Below, one piece after another: positions 43,383-55,242 of a stretch of DNA of 64,000 bases. The notes beneath the pieces are model-generated. The model was given only the letters and a program-made list of their open reading frames with translations. It was not told the DNA's origin and did not search any database. A program made the translations under genes and the position numbers. Numbering within the stretch: position 1 is the stretch's first letter; every line of letters starts with the position of its first letter. Origin of the DNA: Taudactylus pleione (taxonomy: Eukaryota > Chordata > Amphibia > Anura > Myobatrachidae); assembly GCA_031769625.1 (NCBI GenBank), contig JAUIMM010000572.1:7351001-7415000 (forward strand). Direction: 5' to 3'.

Positions 43383-44400
43383 CAGTGGCGTAACTAAGGG
43401 GGGGTCAGCAAGGACACGCACTCTGGGCTCCATCAGACTGCTCCTGGCCACCCTCCAGGTCAGTGGTTCCATGTGTATTGCGGACCACACTACACATTAA
43501 AACAAACACACTACCGCCCGGCGCTGGGTAGTACACAGTGAGTGTAATACCCGGTGGCGATGTGTTTATTTTAGCAGCCAATGAGAGTCAGACAGACTCT
43601 CATTGGCTGCTGCACCCATGGCCAGAGCCAGGTTGGAGCTCACTCGTGAGCTCTGCCTTCCGGCTCCCACAGTGGATGAAGGGAGAGATGTCATGATGTC
43701 TCTCCCATAGTGCCAAGCGGGAGGAGCGGGCAATGATGGGTGCAGGGATTCGGGTAAGTATTGTGTTTTGTGTTGTGTGTCTGTATGTTATATATGCAAG
43801 GGGCACTGTATAAGGGACATTGTATAAAAGGCACTACTGAGGGTACTGTATAAGGAGCACCACTAGGGGCACTCTATAAGGGGCATTGTATAAGGGGCAC
43901 TGCATATGGGGCACTACCAGGGGCACTGCATAAGGGGAACTACTGGGGGCACTTTATAAGGGGTATTGTATAAGGGGCACTACTGGGGGCACTGTATAAT
44001 GGGCACTGCATAAGGGGCACTACATAAGGGGCACCACTTGGGGCACTGTATAAGGGGCAATACCGGGGCACTGCATAAGGAGAACAACTTGGGGGAACTG
44101 TATAAGGGGCAATACTGGGGGCACTTTATAAGTGGTACAACTGGGAGACTGCATAAGGGGCACTACTAGGGGCACTGCATAAGTCGCATGGTACAAAGAG
44201 CACTATAGGGGGCACTATATAAGGGCACTACTGAGGGCACTGCATAAGGGGCACTTCATATTGTGTACTACAACAGGGGGCATTAAATAATGGGCACTAC
44301 TACTGGGGGCACTGCATAATGTGTACTACAACAGGGGGCATTGCATAAGAGGCACTACTACTGGGGGCACTGCATAAGGGGCACTCCTACATTTCCGAGA
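43383..44400 (+). mobile_element. Minisatellite-bearing element, copy 1
   Basis: Begins with GCAGTGGCGTAACTAAGG, a hAT-like terminus. It contains AAAACAAACACAC, a CCAATGAGAGTC...GACTCTCATTGG hairpin (43578-43609) and GGAGAGATGTCATGATGTCTCTCCC. CGGGTAAGTATTGTGTTTTG follows just before a tandem array (43797-44390). The reverse complement of the unique part is at 55040-55240. Confidence 0.7.
43797..44390 (+). repeat. Minisatellite, unit about 27 bp (GGGGCACTGTATAAGGGGCACTACT-like)
   Basis: More than twenty degenerate units built from GGGGCACT, GTATAAGG or GCATAAGG, and ACTACTGGGGGC. Confidence 0.95.
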
Positions 44401-44494
44401 AGGGCACATAGGTGTAAATTGTAGCACTTATGCTGCCTTTGGAGAGGTAGAGGTTTATTCATTGATTTTTACAAAGTAGTTAGGCACATTTAAG

Positions 44495-44535
<41 letters not shown>

Positions 44536-44546
44536 ATATCTATCTT
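44495..44546. repeat. (TCTA)n microsatellite
   Basis: About thirteen units, last ones imperfect. Confidence 0.97.
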
Positions 44547-45415
44547 TCTTGATATTATTGGAAGGTTCGCAGCTGCATGACATGTGTGAGCTGATCACTT
44601 AAGTACAATAATTATTGTAGGACAAGACTGCATGTGACAAGGGCAATGTTATATTGTGAGTAAGGTAAGCAGAAGCAGAAAGTCTCACAATGGAAGGAGC
44701 AGGTACTCCTACAACACAAAGTGAAGAAGTGATTTTCCTATTAAATAAAAAAAATGTGTTGTAATAGGCACCATTATATAAAAATATACAGGTAACCAAC
44801 TGTTAAGGAATCATAATCATACATATGGCAAAACAAATCACAAGTAAACAATACAAAGTTAGTTTGTGAATAGTTGCTAATAACAGAAAAAACTATTAAC
44901 AATATAAAATGTGCTAAAATGTGCTACAAAAAAAACAAAACTTGTCTTTAGAAAATATAGATGAAAAATGTTGCATAAATTATGGTATTTCCAGCCTCTC
45001 CTATAGTCATCAAATATTATTAATACTGCAGTGGTTAGGTATGATATGTTAAACACATTTAAAATAATTCCACTGGGACAAAGTTGTCTAAAAATATCTA
45101 CATTCCTTAAATTGTGTATAGTGAACTTGCATAAATACAATAAACCGTGGTGCAGATCTTCATATAGTCAAAATCCAGTAATCATTTTCAGAATCAAGAA
45201 GGGAGTTCCAAATTCTGCCAAATATTCCTGTGGACTTAAGTTGATTGTAAATACACCAGGACTTTGGGATATATTACATACAAAATATGAAAGATAGTTT
45301 AGATATTAATTTTAAATTGAGTAATAAATTGTAATGTATCTAATGATATGAGTTTCTTTAATATTTTTGCAAGACTTTTGCACTGAAAAAGATGAACAAA
45401 CTTGCAGGACTTTTG
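44547..45415. other. Intron 1, no feature
   Basis: AT-rich sequence, no element recognised. Confidence 0.55.
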
Positions 45416-45735
45416 CAAGTTTGCATACGGGACGACCATTAGCGATAACAATGTCACAAAACGATCTCCCTGGTGTGCTGGATGATCGATATCTATCATC
45501 AAGCACACCATCAACCCATCAATGACGGCCAGCGACCCACGATCAACGATCGCAGGTCCCTATAGTAACCTGGTCGAGATCGACCAGGTTGGCCTGCATG
45601 CAGGGTCGATGGATGATATCTTTACCGTCCATACGTGTATCGCAGGTCGTTGGTGGGTTGGAGGCACCGAAAAATACACGATTTGTTCGATATCGATATG
45701 ATCGATATAGTTATCGTTCATATCATGCATTTTAA
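45416..45735. mobile_element. Possible hairpin-chain element 5
   Basis: Consecutive palindromes: GGTGTGCT...AGCACACC (45471-45509), CGATCAACGATCG (45540-45552), ACCTGGTCGAGATCGACCAGGT (45569-45590) and TCGATATCGATATGATCGATA (45688-45708). Ends GCATACGGGACG / GTTCATATCATGC could not be paired well. Confidence 0.5.
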
Positions 45736-46294
45736 TCATACCAAATGTACGCACCATTTGAAGTAGTTTATTTGAGGAACTAGACCTAACCACAGGAACA
45801 ATTTTTGGTTCATTAGCAAAGGGAAAACACAAAAATTGGCAGATGCATGATGCTATGTGTGACCTGACCACGAGTGAGTTTATGAACTGTAAAAAGTTAA
45901 AGCCTGTAGTGGGTAAAACCACCTTGACAGACATCATGTAACCTTGTTGAATTTAGAACATGTAACTGTTATCTGATAACATCAAAACACATTCATAATT
46001 TGCTGTGCTTGTCTTTGAAGAAAAGACTGTCATTTAAGACTATGACGATTCTTCTGATACATCTTATTGAGAGACTTTCTCCAGGTGTCTAACAGACTTC
46101 AGAACAACATTCATTAGATGCTATTCAACCACCACATGTGTACACTAATCAGCACTGTGCTAGACTGACAAGTAGGGATGTCTTTGACAATAGTGTCATT
46201 TTCAGTCTCTCCTAAAAGCATACCCTATTCATAATAAACTGATTAGTAATGGATTCAGAACCTAAATCTCACATTTATTACAATACAAAGCAGT

Positions 46295-46497
46295 CTTATG
46301 CTGGGCATACACTATACAATTCTCTGTCAGATATCTGTCCAATCTGGCTGGTTGGAATGAAAATCTGGTAATGTATGGGAGCAAATGACAATAGAAATTT
46401 GCTCCCAAACACTAGAAAACGGACCAGATTTTCCTTCCCACCAGCCAGATTTAACAGATATCTGACAGATAATTGTAGAGTGTATGCCCAGCATAAG
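46295..46497. mobile_element. Foldback MITE, 57-bp arms
   Basis: CTTATGCTGGGCATACAC is perfect at both ends. The arms stay complementary for about 57 bp with four mismatches (through TCTGTCAGATATCTGT and ATCTGGCTGG). An inner GGGAGCAAAT...ATTTGCTCCC stem closes the loop. 203 bp in all. The outer bases resemble hairpin-chain element 4 (24329). Confidence 0.9.
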
Positions 46498-49400
46498 CAA
46501 GAATATTTGCAATAATAGCTGTTCAATATTGGCTCAATCCACCATCATGCAAGAAGGGAATCTAGCAGCTGGAAGTATGTGATCCTAAGAGTCATCCATC
46601 ACTCAAACTAACAGGATCACCAATCACAATCTGGGTGCAGAGTGGTGCAGCAGTGCCTGCCCTGAGCCCTTTAAGGTAAGGCTATAAAAAGAATGACTTC
46701 CTGCAGCCACGGATCCTTCACTGTGGTTGGAATGGAAGGTGGGAGGTGGGAAGGATCTATGATGGAGCATAGGGTCTAGAAGATTCGATTCAGGGAAAGC
46801 CCAGCTTGGTGTGGTCGCATATGACCACACCAGGCAAGGGGTTAAGGGGGTTAAACACTTATTACTAATTAAACTTGACTGCTTATCACAATTTATTCTG
46901 GACAAGAATATAAGTGATATTGTACTCAATTTAAAAACATTGTTATATTTTTTTAATTTATAGAATAACCAGGACCTTGTGAAGTTGGTAACTGTTTAAC
47001 TACATTTTTATATCTTATTAAGATAAATGTACAGTAAACCCTCAACCCAAACATAGGTGCCAGAATGGGTAGGGGGCAACATTTGAGAGAGGCATGAGGG
47101 GTGCATTGCTGGGAGATGAATAAGTCTCATCAGACTTACCACAAAAGGTCAGAGAGGCATGTGCTGAGATCTGACTGGTGGAGCTCATCACATGCTTTTC
47201 TGACCCGTGGATATCAGTAGCTGCCTTATGGGAGGGATTCATCAGAGTAAGGCAACAGTGCCTGCTGGACATGTGTAATGTTTGCTGAATGCTGAAGAAG
47301 AATGGAGTACCTTGTAATGAACAGAAAAAGTGAGGTATGTATTAAATTGGATACACATATACACCAGTATGTATGTGACATGTCTGACCTAATTATTTTA
47401 GGGAAAATGAGTTTGCATATATTTTTATCTTGACCATATTTTCCAACTCACAATACATACTATTGACACCTCCTATATTATTAGGACTAAACAAAAGCAA
47501 CTTAAATGTGCAGCTATTTACATCCTAATGAAATCTGTCATTTTTTGTTGCTTTATGGTCATTATAAGGTGAATTCTGAGCATGTCTTCCTCTTTTAGGT
47601 GTAACCAGCCCAGCATAGTGTGTGTAGCGGTGTCTGATAATAATTCCCATGTGTGGAATGAATGCAATGTGTACAGCACCTACTGTGCTTAACTTAATGC
47701 ATTATTAGTTGTTACATGAATTGGTGGGTTTGGAATTCCCTATGTCTGTACTTGGAGTCTGATTTTGTAGTCACCATATGTGCGTGTTCATGTCTGTACA
47801 TAGGATGGCCAGATGGAGCACAGTAAATGACATTTTATATGAATATTTGTTTTTTATCCTTGAATGTTTTTTTGTGTTTTATATCTACAGAATATTTGCA
47901 GTGGTCATGTGCAGAATAATTCAAGTACACAGTCTGGAACGTAATCCCTAGAGAAGGAGGTGGGCCCTCAGGCAGTGGGTTCCACCGGGGATTGCCCCTG
48001 AACCCCTGTGGGCCAGTACAACCCTGCAAACAACAACTCCTGGTAGCACATGAGTAACCGTCCTCCTCTCCCAGCATTGGTTGGATAAATTGTTTGTACA
48101 GGGATTCACTTTAGGCAGAATGTGTTCCTGGAGCTGTGCAGTAGCGCTGTGTTAGTGTTGTGTCTGTGAGTGATGAGATTGGGAGACAGCAGTGATGTCC
48201 GTATACAGAGGCCAAATCAGCAAAAGCAAAGACCCCTGATCTCTGTCATCAGGTAGGTGGTGTGGTGGGTTATTCCGGCTGCCCCTGAGGTGGCGACATT
48301 CTGTGATTTAGGGGAGCCAAAATGAAATGATATCCTTGCCCCCCACCCCAAAAAAATGCAGAACCTAATACAATTTATAAGTGTCACTCAATGGTTGCAT
48401 TATTTAACAAATTGCATAACAATTAGCTGCCACTACAAAAGATCACCACTTGTAAAAGCATTTTACGTGCAGTACAAAATTAACTTGAACTTAGCAATAT
48501 GATTTCAACAAATATATTCTGTTTTAAAAGTAAGTAAATTAGTAGCATCCTTTCAATGTCAGCAGGTGAAATGTTATGGTCTGCATTTAAACATTGTGTT
48601 CCAGAACCCACTGCAAACAAGCTGTAGGGAGGATGTGTCCAATGTAGATATGTTTATTTGGAAAGGTTATAAACAAGGGACATTACTAGTCTCAGTTTAT
48701 AGCAATACAGATATCTTGCAGTGTATCTGTATTAACTTTTTAGAAATTCTGACCCAAAAGAATAATCCACAAGTAGGTTTGAAAAAAATCTACGAATCAA
48801 GTATATTTTCAAGAACAGAACATATTGCTTCAAGAAAAAAATAATTAGATTGTTAGATGAGTCAGTCTTAACTATTATATACTTGAAAACATTGCCAAAA
48901 TATACTTTCTAAAGTGTCTATAAAAAGATGAAACGGCTGCCAACAAATTTCCTTGAATCTATGAAGACTTCTAAGATAATTCAAGGATGTAATTTGCCAT
49001 CCGCTGTGAAACTTTCTACTGCTTGTTGTTTGTATCTCATCCTTATCTGGAGTACTAAGGGGGCTATACCGTATACAGAAAGCTTTTTGAACTAAGAATA
49101 TTCTGTTCATTACTGAGAATTGACAGACGTGTCTTGCAAGGCAACTGTACTTTTGTATTCACACTGAAACTTTATGTTATTCCCTAAGCTTTAATATACT
49201 GTATCACACAGGCTGATTAGCTTCAGAGTAACACATGAATGACAGTAAATCTATAAAACAGCAGGTACCAAATCTGTGCTACATGTATCCTAAAGAGGCA
49301 TGGTTCAAGGGTTACTTCAGTCTTTTAAATGTAACTCAAAATAGCCCTTAATTTATAAATGATGGATAAAGCACATACAATATTAAACAGAAGGGGTACT

Positions 49401-49865
49401 GTTATTTTACCACCATTACACAATGTACGTGTCAAGGAATCCAGGTAGAGAATACATATTTTTCTGTGGTGTTATAATTAATAACAGGTGGCTCAACCAA
49501 TGTTTAATTTAATAATCCATTTAGGAAACAACGTGTTAATTCTTAAGCTCAATTGTTTTTTTTTTAAAATGGATACATTTATCAAAGCATCGGTGGAAAT
49601 ATTTGAACTGTTAATTTTATGTTTTAAGATTATTGGTTTAAAAAGATCAAGAATGCAGTAGTACAATGAGATGTTCCATTACATTTTATTGTATAGGATG
49701 ATTACCATATAAATATTATAGCAATGTACCATGTTAGCATTTTATCAAACTGAATAACATTAATGTTGAAATAAGTCTGGTATTTTATGAGTTCAGGTAC
49801 ATTTATTTTGGGTGTCTACCATCCGGATACCCTTATTTTAGTGGTGATTTTAAATCAAACATTAA
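46498..49865. other. Intron 1, no recognised element
   Basis: Long AT-rich tract. A GC-richer patch at 47940-48310 (GGGCCCTCAGGCAGTGGG, CCCCTGAACCCCTGTGGGCC) may be repeat-derived but lacks paired ends. Short open frames have no motif. Confidence 0.5.
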
Positions 49866-49971
49866 GAAAATGAAAAGTGGTGGTGTTACTCAAAGATTCT
49901 GTCTATTATTTTCTAGGATGCAATAGGGAAATGACTGGTTGTTAGGGGCAACAACACCACTTTTCATTTTC
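49866..49971. mobile_element. Small foldback MITE
   Basis: GAAAATGAAAAGTGGTGGTGTT at the left faces its complement at 49950-49971 with one mismatch in 22. 62-bp spacer. Confidence 0.8.
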
Positions 49972-50675
49972 TTTTTAAAACCTAATATAAATATACCCCT
50001 AATGTTTGCTTGTTTGCTTGTAGGAGCTCAACATACAGAATGCTCCTCTGACCCTTGGTGCTTAGACCCAGGGAATTGAGGCTAAGCATGTAGGACCCAT
50101 CCAGTCAGAGGCAATCTCTGCCTGTGCAGGGAATCGCTACAGCGATTTCTGCCTGATTCCATGATATTCGACGTGTCATATGATCAATCCTGTATAAATT
50201 GTGCATTTTTTAACTCAGATACGATCCGATGCGCCCTCAAGCAGCTCATAAATTGGATTGTATGATCAGATGTGCAGCACATATTATCCGTCGTAATCGT
50301 ATGCTGATTGTGCCGTGTTTTTCAGCATCCGAGCCCCATCACTTGAGTGACAAGTTCCTGTTTACGTCCACTGCAGACAGCGCCCGAGCGGAGAGGAGCA
50401 GCATCGTGAGCAGCAGATACGATTGTGCAGGTATATATAGTATTTTCTGGCCACTTGTTTCCCATACAAAGCCGACTGGCCACCAATATTTTTCATATGC
50501 ATAGCGGCCATTGCTTTGAGGCCCTGCACACACTGACCACCTCTGTTTGCCCAGCAATGGCCACCCCTGTTTGCCTAGCAATGCTCATTGGCCACCTATG
50601 TGCCCAGCAATGGCCACCATCTACCTATTGTTTCCCCAACAATGCCAACTTTGGAGTTGGAGTACCAAGTCAAAA
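49972..50675. other. Left flank of the Harbinger coding region
   Basis: GC content rises from about 50070. It is likely the 5' non-coding part of the Harbinger element, but the terminal repeat could not be placed. GCAATGGCCACC is repeated several times at 50553-50622. Confidence 0.4.
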
Positions 50676-51019
50676 ATGTACAGCAACAGACAGAAGCGAA
50701 ACAAGGCCTTACTTGAGTTGTCAGAGTATATTAAGCCATATCACAAGGATGCATCGTCCCTAGTGTGGGTGCGCAATAAGATACAGAATCTGTTTACAAC
50801 CTTCATCAAACAGTACAAGAAGGCGGAGGATTCAAAACGTTCGGGAGCCATGACCAACAGCATATTCAAACCCACGCTATGGTATTATGACCTGATGATG
50901 TTCCTGGTGCAGCAGGATCCTGTGAGACCTTCTGTACATGGCTGAGTCAGAGGAGTGCAGCCTGCTGGAAGATGATTTCCTGGAATCAGCAGAGACATCA
51001 GTGGTAAATTCCAACATTT

Positions 51020-51795
51020 TCAGATTAAATCTTCTTGCCACGGCACTGCACCATCCCCATTAAAATAGGCCATATATTCCTCTCTGACCTTTTTGGCAAG
51101 ATAAGTCCCAGTTTCCCTAACTGCGGGTACCGCCACTGAGGGGAACGGAACAACCTCTTCCGGATTTTCGGGGTCTTCAACTGCAGGTGTGCCCAATAAT
51201 TATTGCTGGGTGGTTTTCTTGCGCAAGAAGTTGTGCAGGATACAGCAAGCCGTGACCACCCAGTCAATCTTCTCCACCTTTAAATTTATGGGGGTATGCA
51301 AAATCCGGAATCGGTTGCTCAAGATCCCAAAGGCGTTCTCCATAATACACCTTGCACGAGATAGGCGGTAATTGAACAACCGCTTTTCATGAGTCAAGGC
51401 CCTCTGTGGGAATGGCTTCATTACATTTTCATGAAGGACGAAAGCCTCGTCAGCCACAAAAACAAAATTCAGCCCATGTTTTGAAGCCTCCACGGCAAAT
51501 GAAGGGTGTTAGTGGTGAGCCTCTCGTAGAATGCCACCTTCTGAAAGGAGCCACCGTCGGAAGAATGGCCATTCTTCCCCATATCTACAAACAGGAACTC
51601 ATAGTTTCCATTCACCACAGCCATCAGAACAACACTGAAGTATCCCTTATAGTTATAGTAGTATGACCCAGTGTGGCAGGTGGGTTAATTCTAATATTCT
51701 TGCTGTCGATAGCTCCTCCGCAGTTAGGGAACTGCTAATGGCTCTCAAACTCAACTCCAATGGCTTTCCACTCTTCCATGCTTGTAGGGAACTGT
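51020..51795 (-). pseudogene. PIF/Harbinger transposase, decayed, antisense within the partner gene's intron
   Basis: From an acceptor-like TTGCTGTCACAG it reads FPTSMEEWKAIGVEFES, CGGAIDSKNI (first Asp), a frameshift near 51690, then VVNGNYEFLFVDMGKNGHSS (second Asp, VD.G) and SDGG. It goes on with FVFVADEAFVLHENVMKPFP and NYRLSRARCIMENAFGIL (Glu of the triad in EN-FG), then CCILHNFLRKK. A TAA at 51200-51202 is in frame and is followed by REEYMAYFNGDGAVPWQEDL ending at TGA 51020-51022. The tail YFNG.GAVPWQ is typical of the family. The first exon is not found. HARBI1-like domain; inactive. Confidence 0.87.
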
Positions 51796-52142
51796 GACAG
51801 CAATTGAAACAAAATTAAAATATGATATTTTAAAAAATGTTCACTATTTACAGACTTCAGATATCCCCAGCAGCCCCGACCTACACAGTGGAGAAGATAG
51901 TGTTGCGACTCCAAACCCCACCCCACCAATTTTCAAAAAACAAAGGCGGAAAACCAAAAATTAAGAAAACGAAGAAGACCCACTACTTTTCCGGGCCAGA
52001 GAGGCCTTATTGAAACCACCGGATGAATATGACAACTTTGCGGCCTATGTCAGTGCAGCGGTGCGAGCAGTGGCAAACGCAGGATTTTGAAAGGGGGGTT
52101 TCCAATACCTGGGTACAAAACCAATGGCAAAAAATCTCACCA

Positions 52143-52329
52143 GATACAGGCAGCACTCCTCGGGTACCCAATAATCCAAGCTTGTTAATCCATTACTGTG
52201 CAATGTTTCAGATGAATTTATTACATATTTCGTCAATGACGAAATATGTAATAATTGCATCTGAAATGTTGCACAGTAATGGATTAACAAGCTTGGATTA
52301 TTGGGTACCCGAGGAGTGTTGCCTGTATC
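52143..52329. repeat. 187-bp near-perfect palindrome
   Basis: Arms of 93 bp (52143-52235, 52237-52329) with about five mismatches and one central base; the centre reads CGTCA-A-TGACG. Overlapping open frames on both strands are near-identical because of it. Confidence 0.95.
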
Positions 52330-52439
52330 CGATTATATGTTCAAGACTAAGCGGTCTGCTTAGTTTTTAGGATCTGCACCCCGGCTGTTGAACTTTTTTA
52401 TTTGGAGTCTACTTGTCTATATTTATTTATGCAGAGCTT

Positions 52440-53095
52440 TTCAGCTCCTCCAACAAATAAAAAGGCGGCACTGCAAACATACACAGTGACATATACATGC
52501 ACACAGACACACACTGACACACACTAATAAAGCCTACACACACACACACTGACAAAGCCGACACACACACTACAAAGCCTACACACACACATACACACTG
52601 ACAAAGCCGACACACACACTGACATATACACGTTCACAGACACACACTGACACAGACACACACTGACAAAGCCGGCACACACACTGACAAAGCCTACACA
52701 CACACACACATTGACACAGAAACACACACTGCACTGGCAAAGCCCATACACACTGACAAAGCCTATATACACACACACTGCAGACACACAAACTGCAGTG
52801 ACAAAGCCTATACACACAGGCACACACACTCACTGACAAAGCCTAGACACACACTGACAAAGCCTATATACACACACACACTGCAGACACACAAACTGCA
52901 GTGACAAAGCCTATACACACAGGCACACACACTCACTGACAAAGCCTAGACACACACTGACAAAGACACACACACACACACTTTACTTAAAAGACTATAC
53001 ACACAGACTAACACACTTCATTGACAAAGCCTATACTCACAGGCACACACACACTGACAATCCCTTAGACACACACTCACTGAAATACACACTGA
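52440..53095 (-). repeat. CA-rich minisatellite (GACAAAGCCTA-CACACACACACT units)
   Basis: Units of about 25-45 bp joining a GACAAAGCC(T/G)A core to CACACA runs. On the minus strand this reads TAGGCTTTGTC-TGTGTG, the unit found at 61395-63186. Confidence 0.92.
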
Positions 53096-53702
53096 CACAA
53101 GCGCTGGCATGGCTAATTAAAGATCACCTCTCCGCCCCCACCGGGTCCCCCCACATATAATACATTACACGCACCTGTGGTGCAGGTCTGGGAGAGAACG
53201 TCGGTCACTGACTCACTCACCCTCAGCGGGCTCCGATATCTCAGCCCTTCCACAATGGTAACAGCTAGATCCCCTTCCGGTACCATGGGAACTGCCCAGG
53301 AAGAGCGGCGCGCTACCGCTACAGCTCCCCCTACAGCCAGCTCAGCCAGCAACAATCAGGTTCTTTAGAAAAAAAAAATGTAAGCTGCGCTGCGATGGAG
53401 TGGCGTGCAGGGGGGGGTTTCTAGGTGCTCGGAAACCCCCCCTGCGTGCGTGTATGGGTGCGAGCAATGGTCCAGGACCAAAGAATACAATTTGAAAGAC
53501 TGACATCCGACCTCATATTTAAAGCAAGGCAATGTCTACTGACATCGGACACTACCATTATTACCCCGTCAGTAGTTCCATCCCTCCCTACACTCACCAT
53601 GAAAACACCCACCTACTATTCATCCCAAACATACCATCCACCAATGGAAAACTACCCACCCTACCCTCCTGATACCCCACCACCTCCACCTTCCAAACTC
53701 AG

Positions 53703-55240
53703 TCCCCACCTTATGCAGTGCCCCCAGTAGTGCCCACTATTCAGTGCCCCAGTAATGCCCCTTATATAGTGCTCCCAGTAGTGCCCCTTATATAATTCCT
53801 TATACAGTGCTCCTAGTAGTGCCCCTTATGCAGTGCCCTTATACAGTGCCCCCAGTAGTGCCCCTTATGCAGTGCCCTTAGTAGTGCCACTTATATAGTG
53901 CTGCAAGTAGTGCCCCTTATGCAGGGCCCCTAGTAGTCCCCTTATACAATGCCCCCAGTAGTGCCACTTCTAAAGTGCTTACAGTAGTCTCCCTTATACA
54001 GTGCCCCAGTAGTGCCCCTTATCCAGTGCCTCCAGTAGTGTACCTTATGCAGGGCCCCCAGTAATGTCCCTTATACAGTGCTCCCAGTATTGCCCCTATA
54101 CAGTGCCCCCAGTAGTGCCCCTTATACAGTGCACCCAGCAGTGTCCCTCATATAATGCCCCTTACAGAGTGCCCCCAGTAATGCCCCGTATGCAGTGCTC
54201 CCAGAAGTAACCCTTACACAGTACCCCTTATACAGTGCACCTTATGCAGTGCCCCTTATACAGTGCCCCCAGTAGTTCCCCTTATACAGTGCCCCCAGAA
54301 ATGCCCTTTATACAATGCCACAGTAGTGCCCATTATACAGTGCCTCTTATCCAGTGCCCCCAGTAGTGCCCCTTATGCAGTGCCCCAGTAGTGCCCCTTA
54401 TGCAGTGCCCCCAGTAGTGACCCTTATATAATGCCCCTTATACAGTGCCCCCAGTAGTGCCCCTTATGCAGTGCCCCCAGTAGTGCCCATTATTCAGTGC
54501 CCCAGTAATGCCCCTTATATAGTGCTCCCAGTAGTGCCCCTTATATAATTCCTCTTATACAGTGCTCCTAGTAGTGCCCCTTATGCAGTGCCCTTATACA
54601 GTGCCCCCAGTAGTGCCCCTTATGCAGTGCCCTTAGTAGTGCCACTTATACAGTGCTGCAAGTAGTGCCCCTTATGCAGGGCCCCTAGTAGTCCCCTTAT
54701 ACAATGCCCCCAGTAGTGCCACTTCTAAAGTGCTTACAGTAGTCTCCCTTATACAGTGCCCCAGTAGTGCCCCTTATTCAGTGCCTCCAGTAGTGCACCT
54801 TATGCAGGGCCCCCCCATAATGCCCCTTATACAGTGCTCCCAGAATTGTCCCTTATACAGTGCCCCCAGTAGTGCCCCTTATACAGTGCACCCAGTAGTG
54901 TCCCTCATAGAATTCCCCTTACACAGTGCCCCCAGTAGTGCCCCTTATGCAGTCCTCCCAGAAGTGCCCCTTACACAGTGCCCCTTATGCAGTGCCCCTT
55001 ATACAGTGCCTTCTGTAGTGATCCTTATACAGTGCCCCAGTAGTCCCTCTTACATATATAACACACAGACACACACAACACAAAACACAATACTTACCCG
55101 AATCCCCGCTCTTGCGTCCGCCGTCATCTGCTCCTCCCGCTCTGCACTATGGGAGAGACATCATGACGTTTATCCCTTCAGTAAAACAAACACGCCGATT
55201 AGGCGGTGTGTTTGTTTTACTGTGCAGTGTGGATTGTACG
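53703..55240 (-). mobile_element. Minisatellite-bearing element, copy 2 (reverse of 43383-44400)
   Basis: The array (53715-55050) is the complement of the 43.8-kb array. It is followed by the complement of the unique part: CAATACTTACCCGAATCC, GGGAGAGACATCATGACG and AAACAAACACACCG. A MITE at 55243 interrupts it. Confidence 0.75.
53715..55050 (-). repeat. Minisatellite (CCAGTAGTGCCCCTTATACAGTGCC-like units)
   Basis: About fifty degenerate units. A block of about 780 bp seems repeated: 53728-53990 and 54488-54750 have the same order of variants (ATTCAGTGCCCCAGTAATGC through CTAAAGTGCTTACAGTAGTC), indicating a higher-order duplication. Confidence 0.95.
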
Positions 55241-55242
55241 CA

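Larger units (their letters stand above)
52068..53456. mobile_element. hAT-type insertion with perfect 8-bp target duplication GGTGCGAG
   Basis: GGTGCGAG lies at 52060-52067 and 53457-53464. The inserted 1,389 bp begin CAGTGGCAAACGCAGG and end CCTGCGTGCGTGTATG, the reverse of which matches the start at 10 of 16 positions. It contains a 187-bp palindrome, a CA-rich minisatellite (52440-53095), and a final palindrome GGGGGGGTTTC...GAAACCCCCCC (53410-53440). Non-autonomous; no ORF. Confidence 0.9.
50676..53705 (+). pseudogene. PIF/Harbinger MADF (Myb-like) partner protein gene, two exons, decayed and split
   Basis: Exon 1: 50676-51002, MYSNRQKRNKALLELSEYIK and LVWVRNKIQNLFTTFIKQYK, the MADF/SANT-like DNA-binding region, then LWYYDLMMFL. 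After a one-base shift at about 50941 it ends ESEECSLLEDDFLESAET-SV before GTAAAT. Exon 2: after CACTATTTACAG (AG at 51852-51853) it reads SDIPSSPDLHSGEDS, has a TAA at 51960-51962, then EEDPLLFRAREALLKPPDEY and AAYVSAAVR. There it is cut at 52067 and resumes in the same frame at 53465 (AMVQDQRIQF...MENYPPYPPDT). Harbinger elements code for such a partner besides the transposase (family knowledge). A frameshift, a stop and an insertion make it non-functional. Confidence 0.82.

Noticed and set aside
52045..52370. Two overlapping proteins on opposite strands
   Set aside because: They are the two readings of a palindrome.
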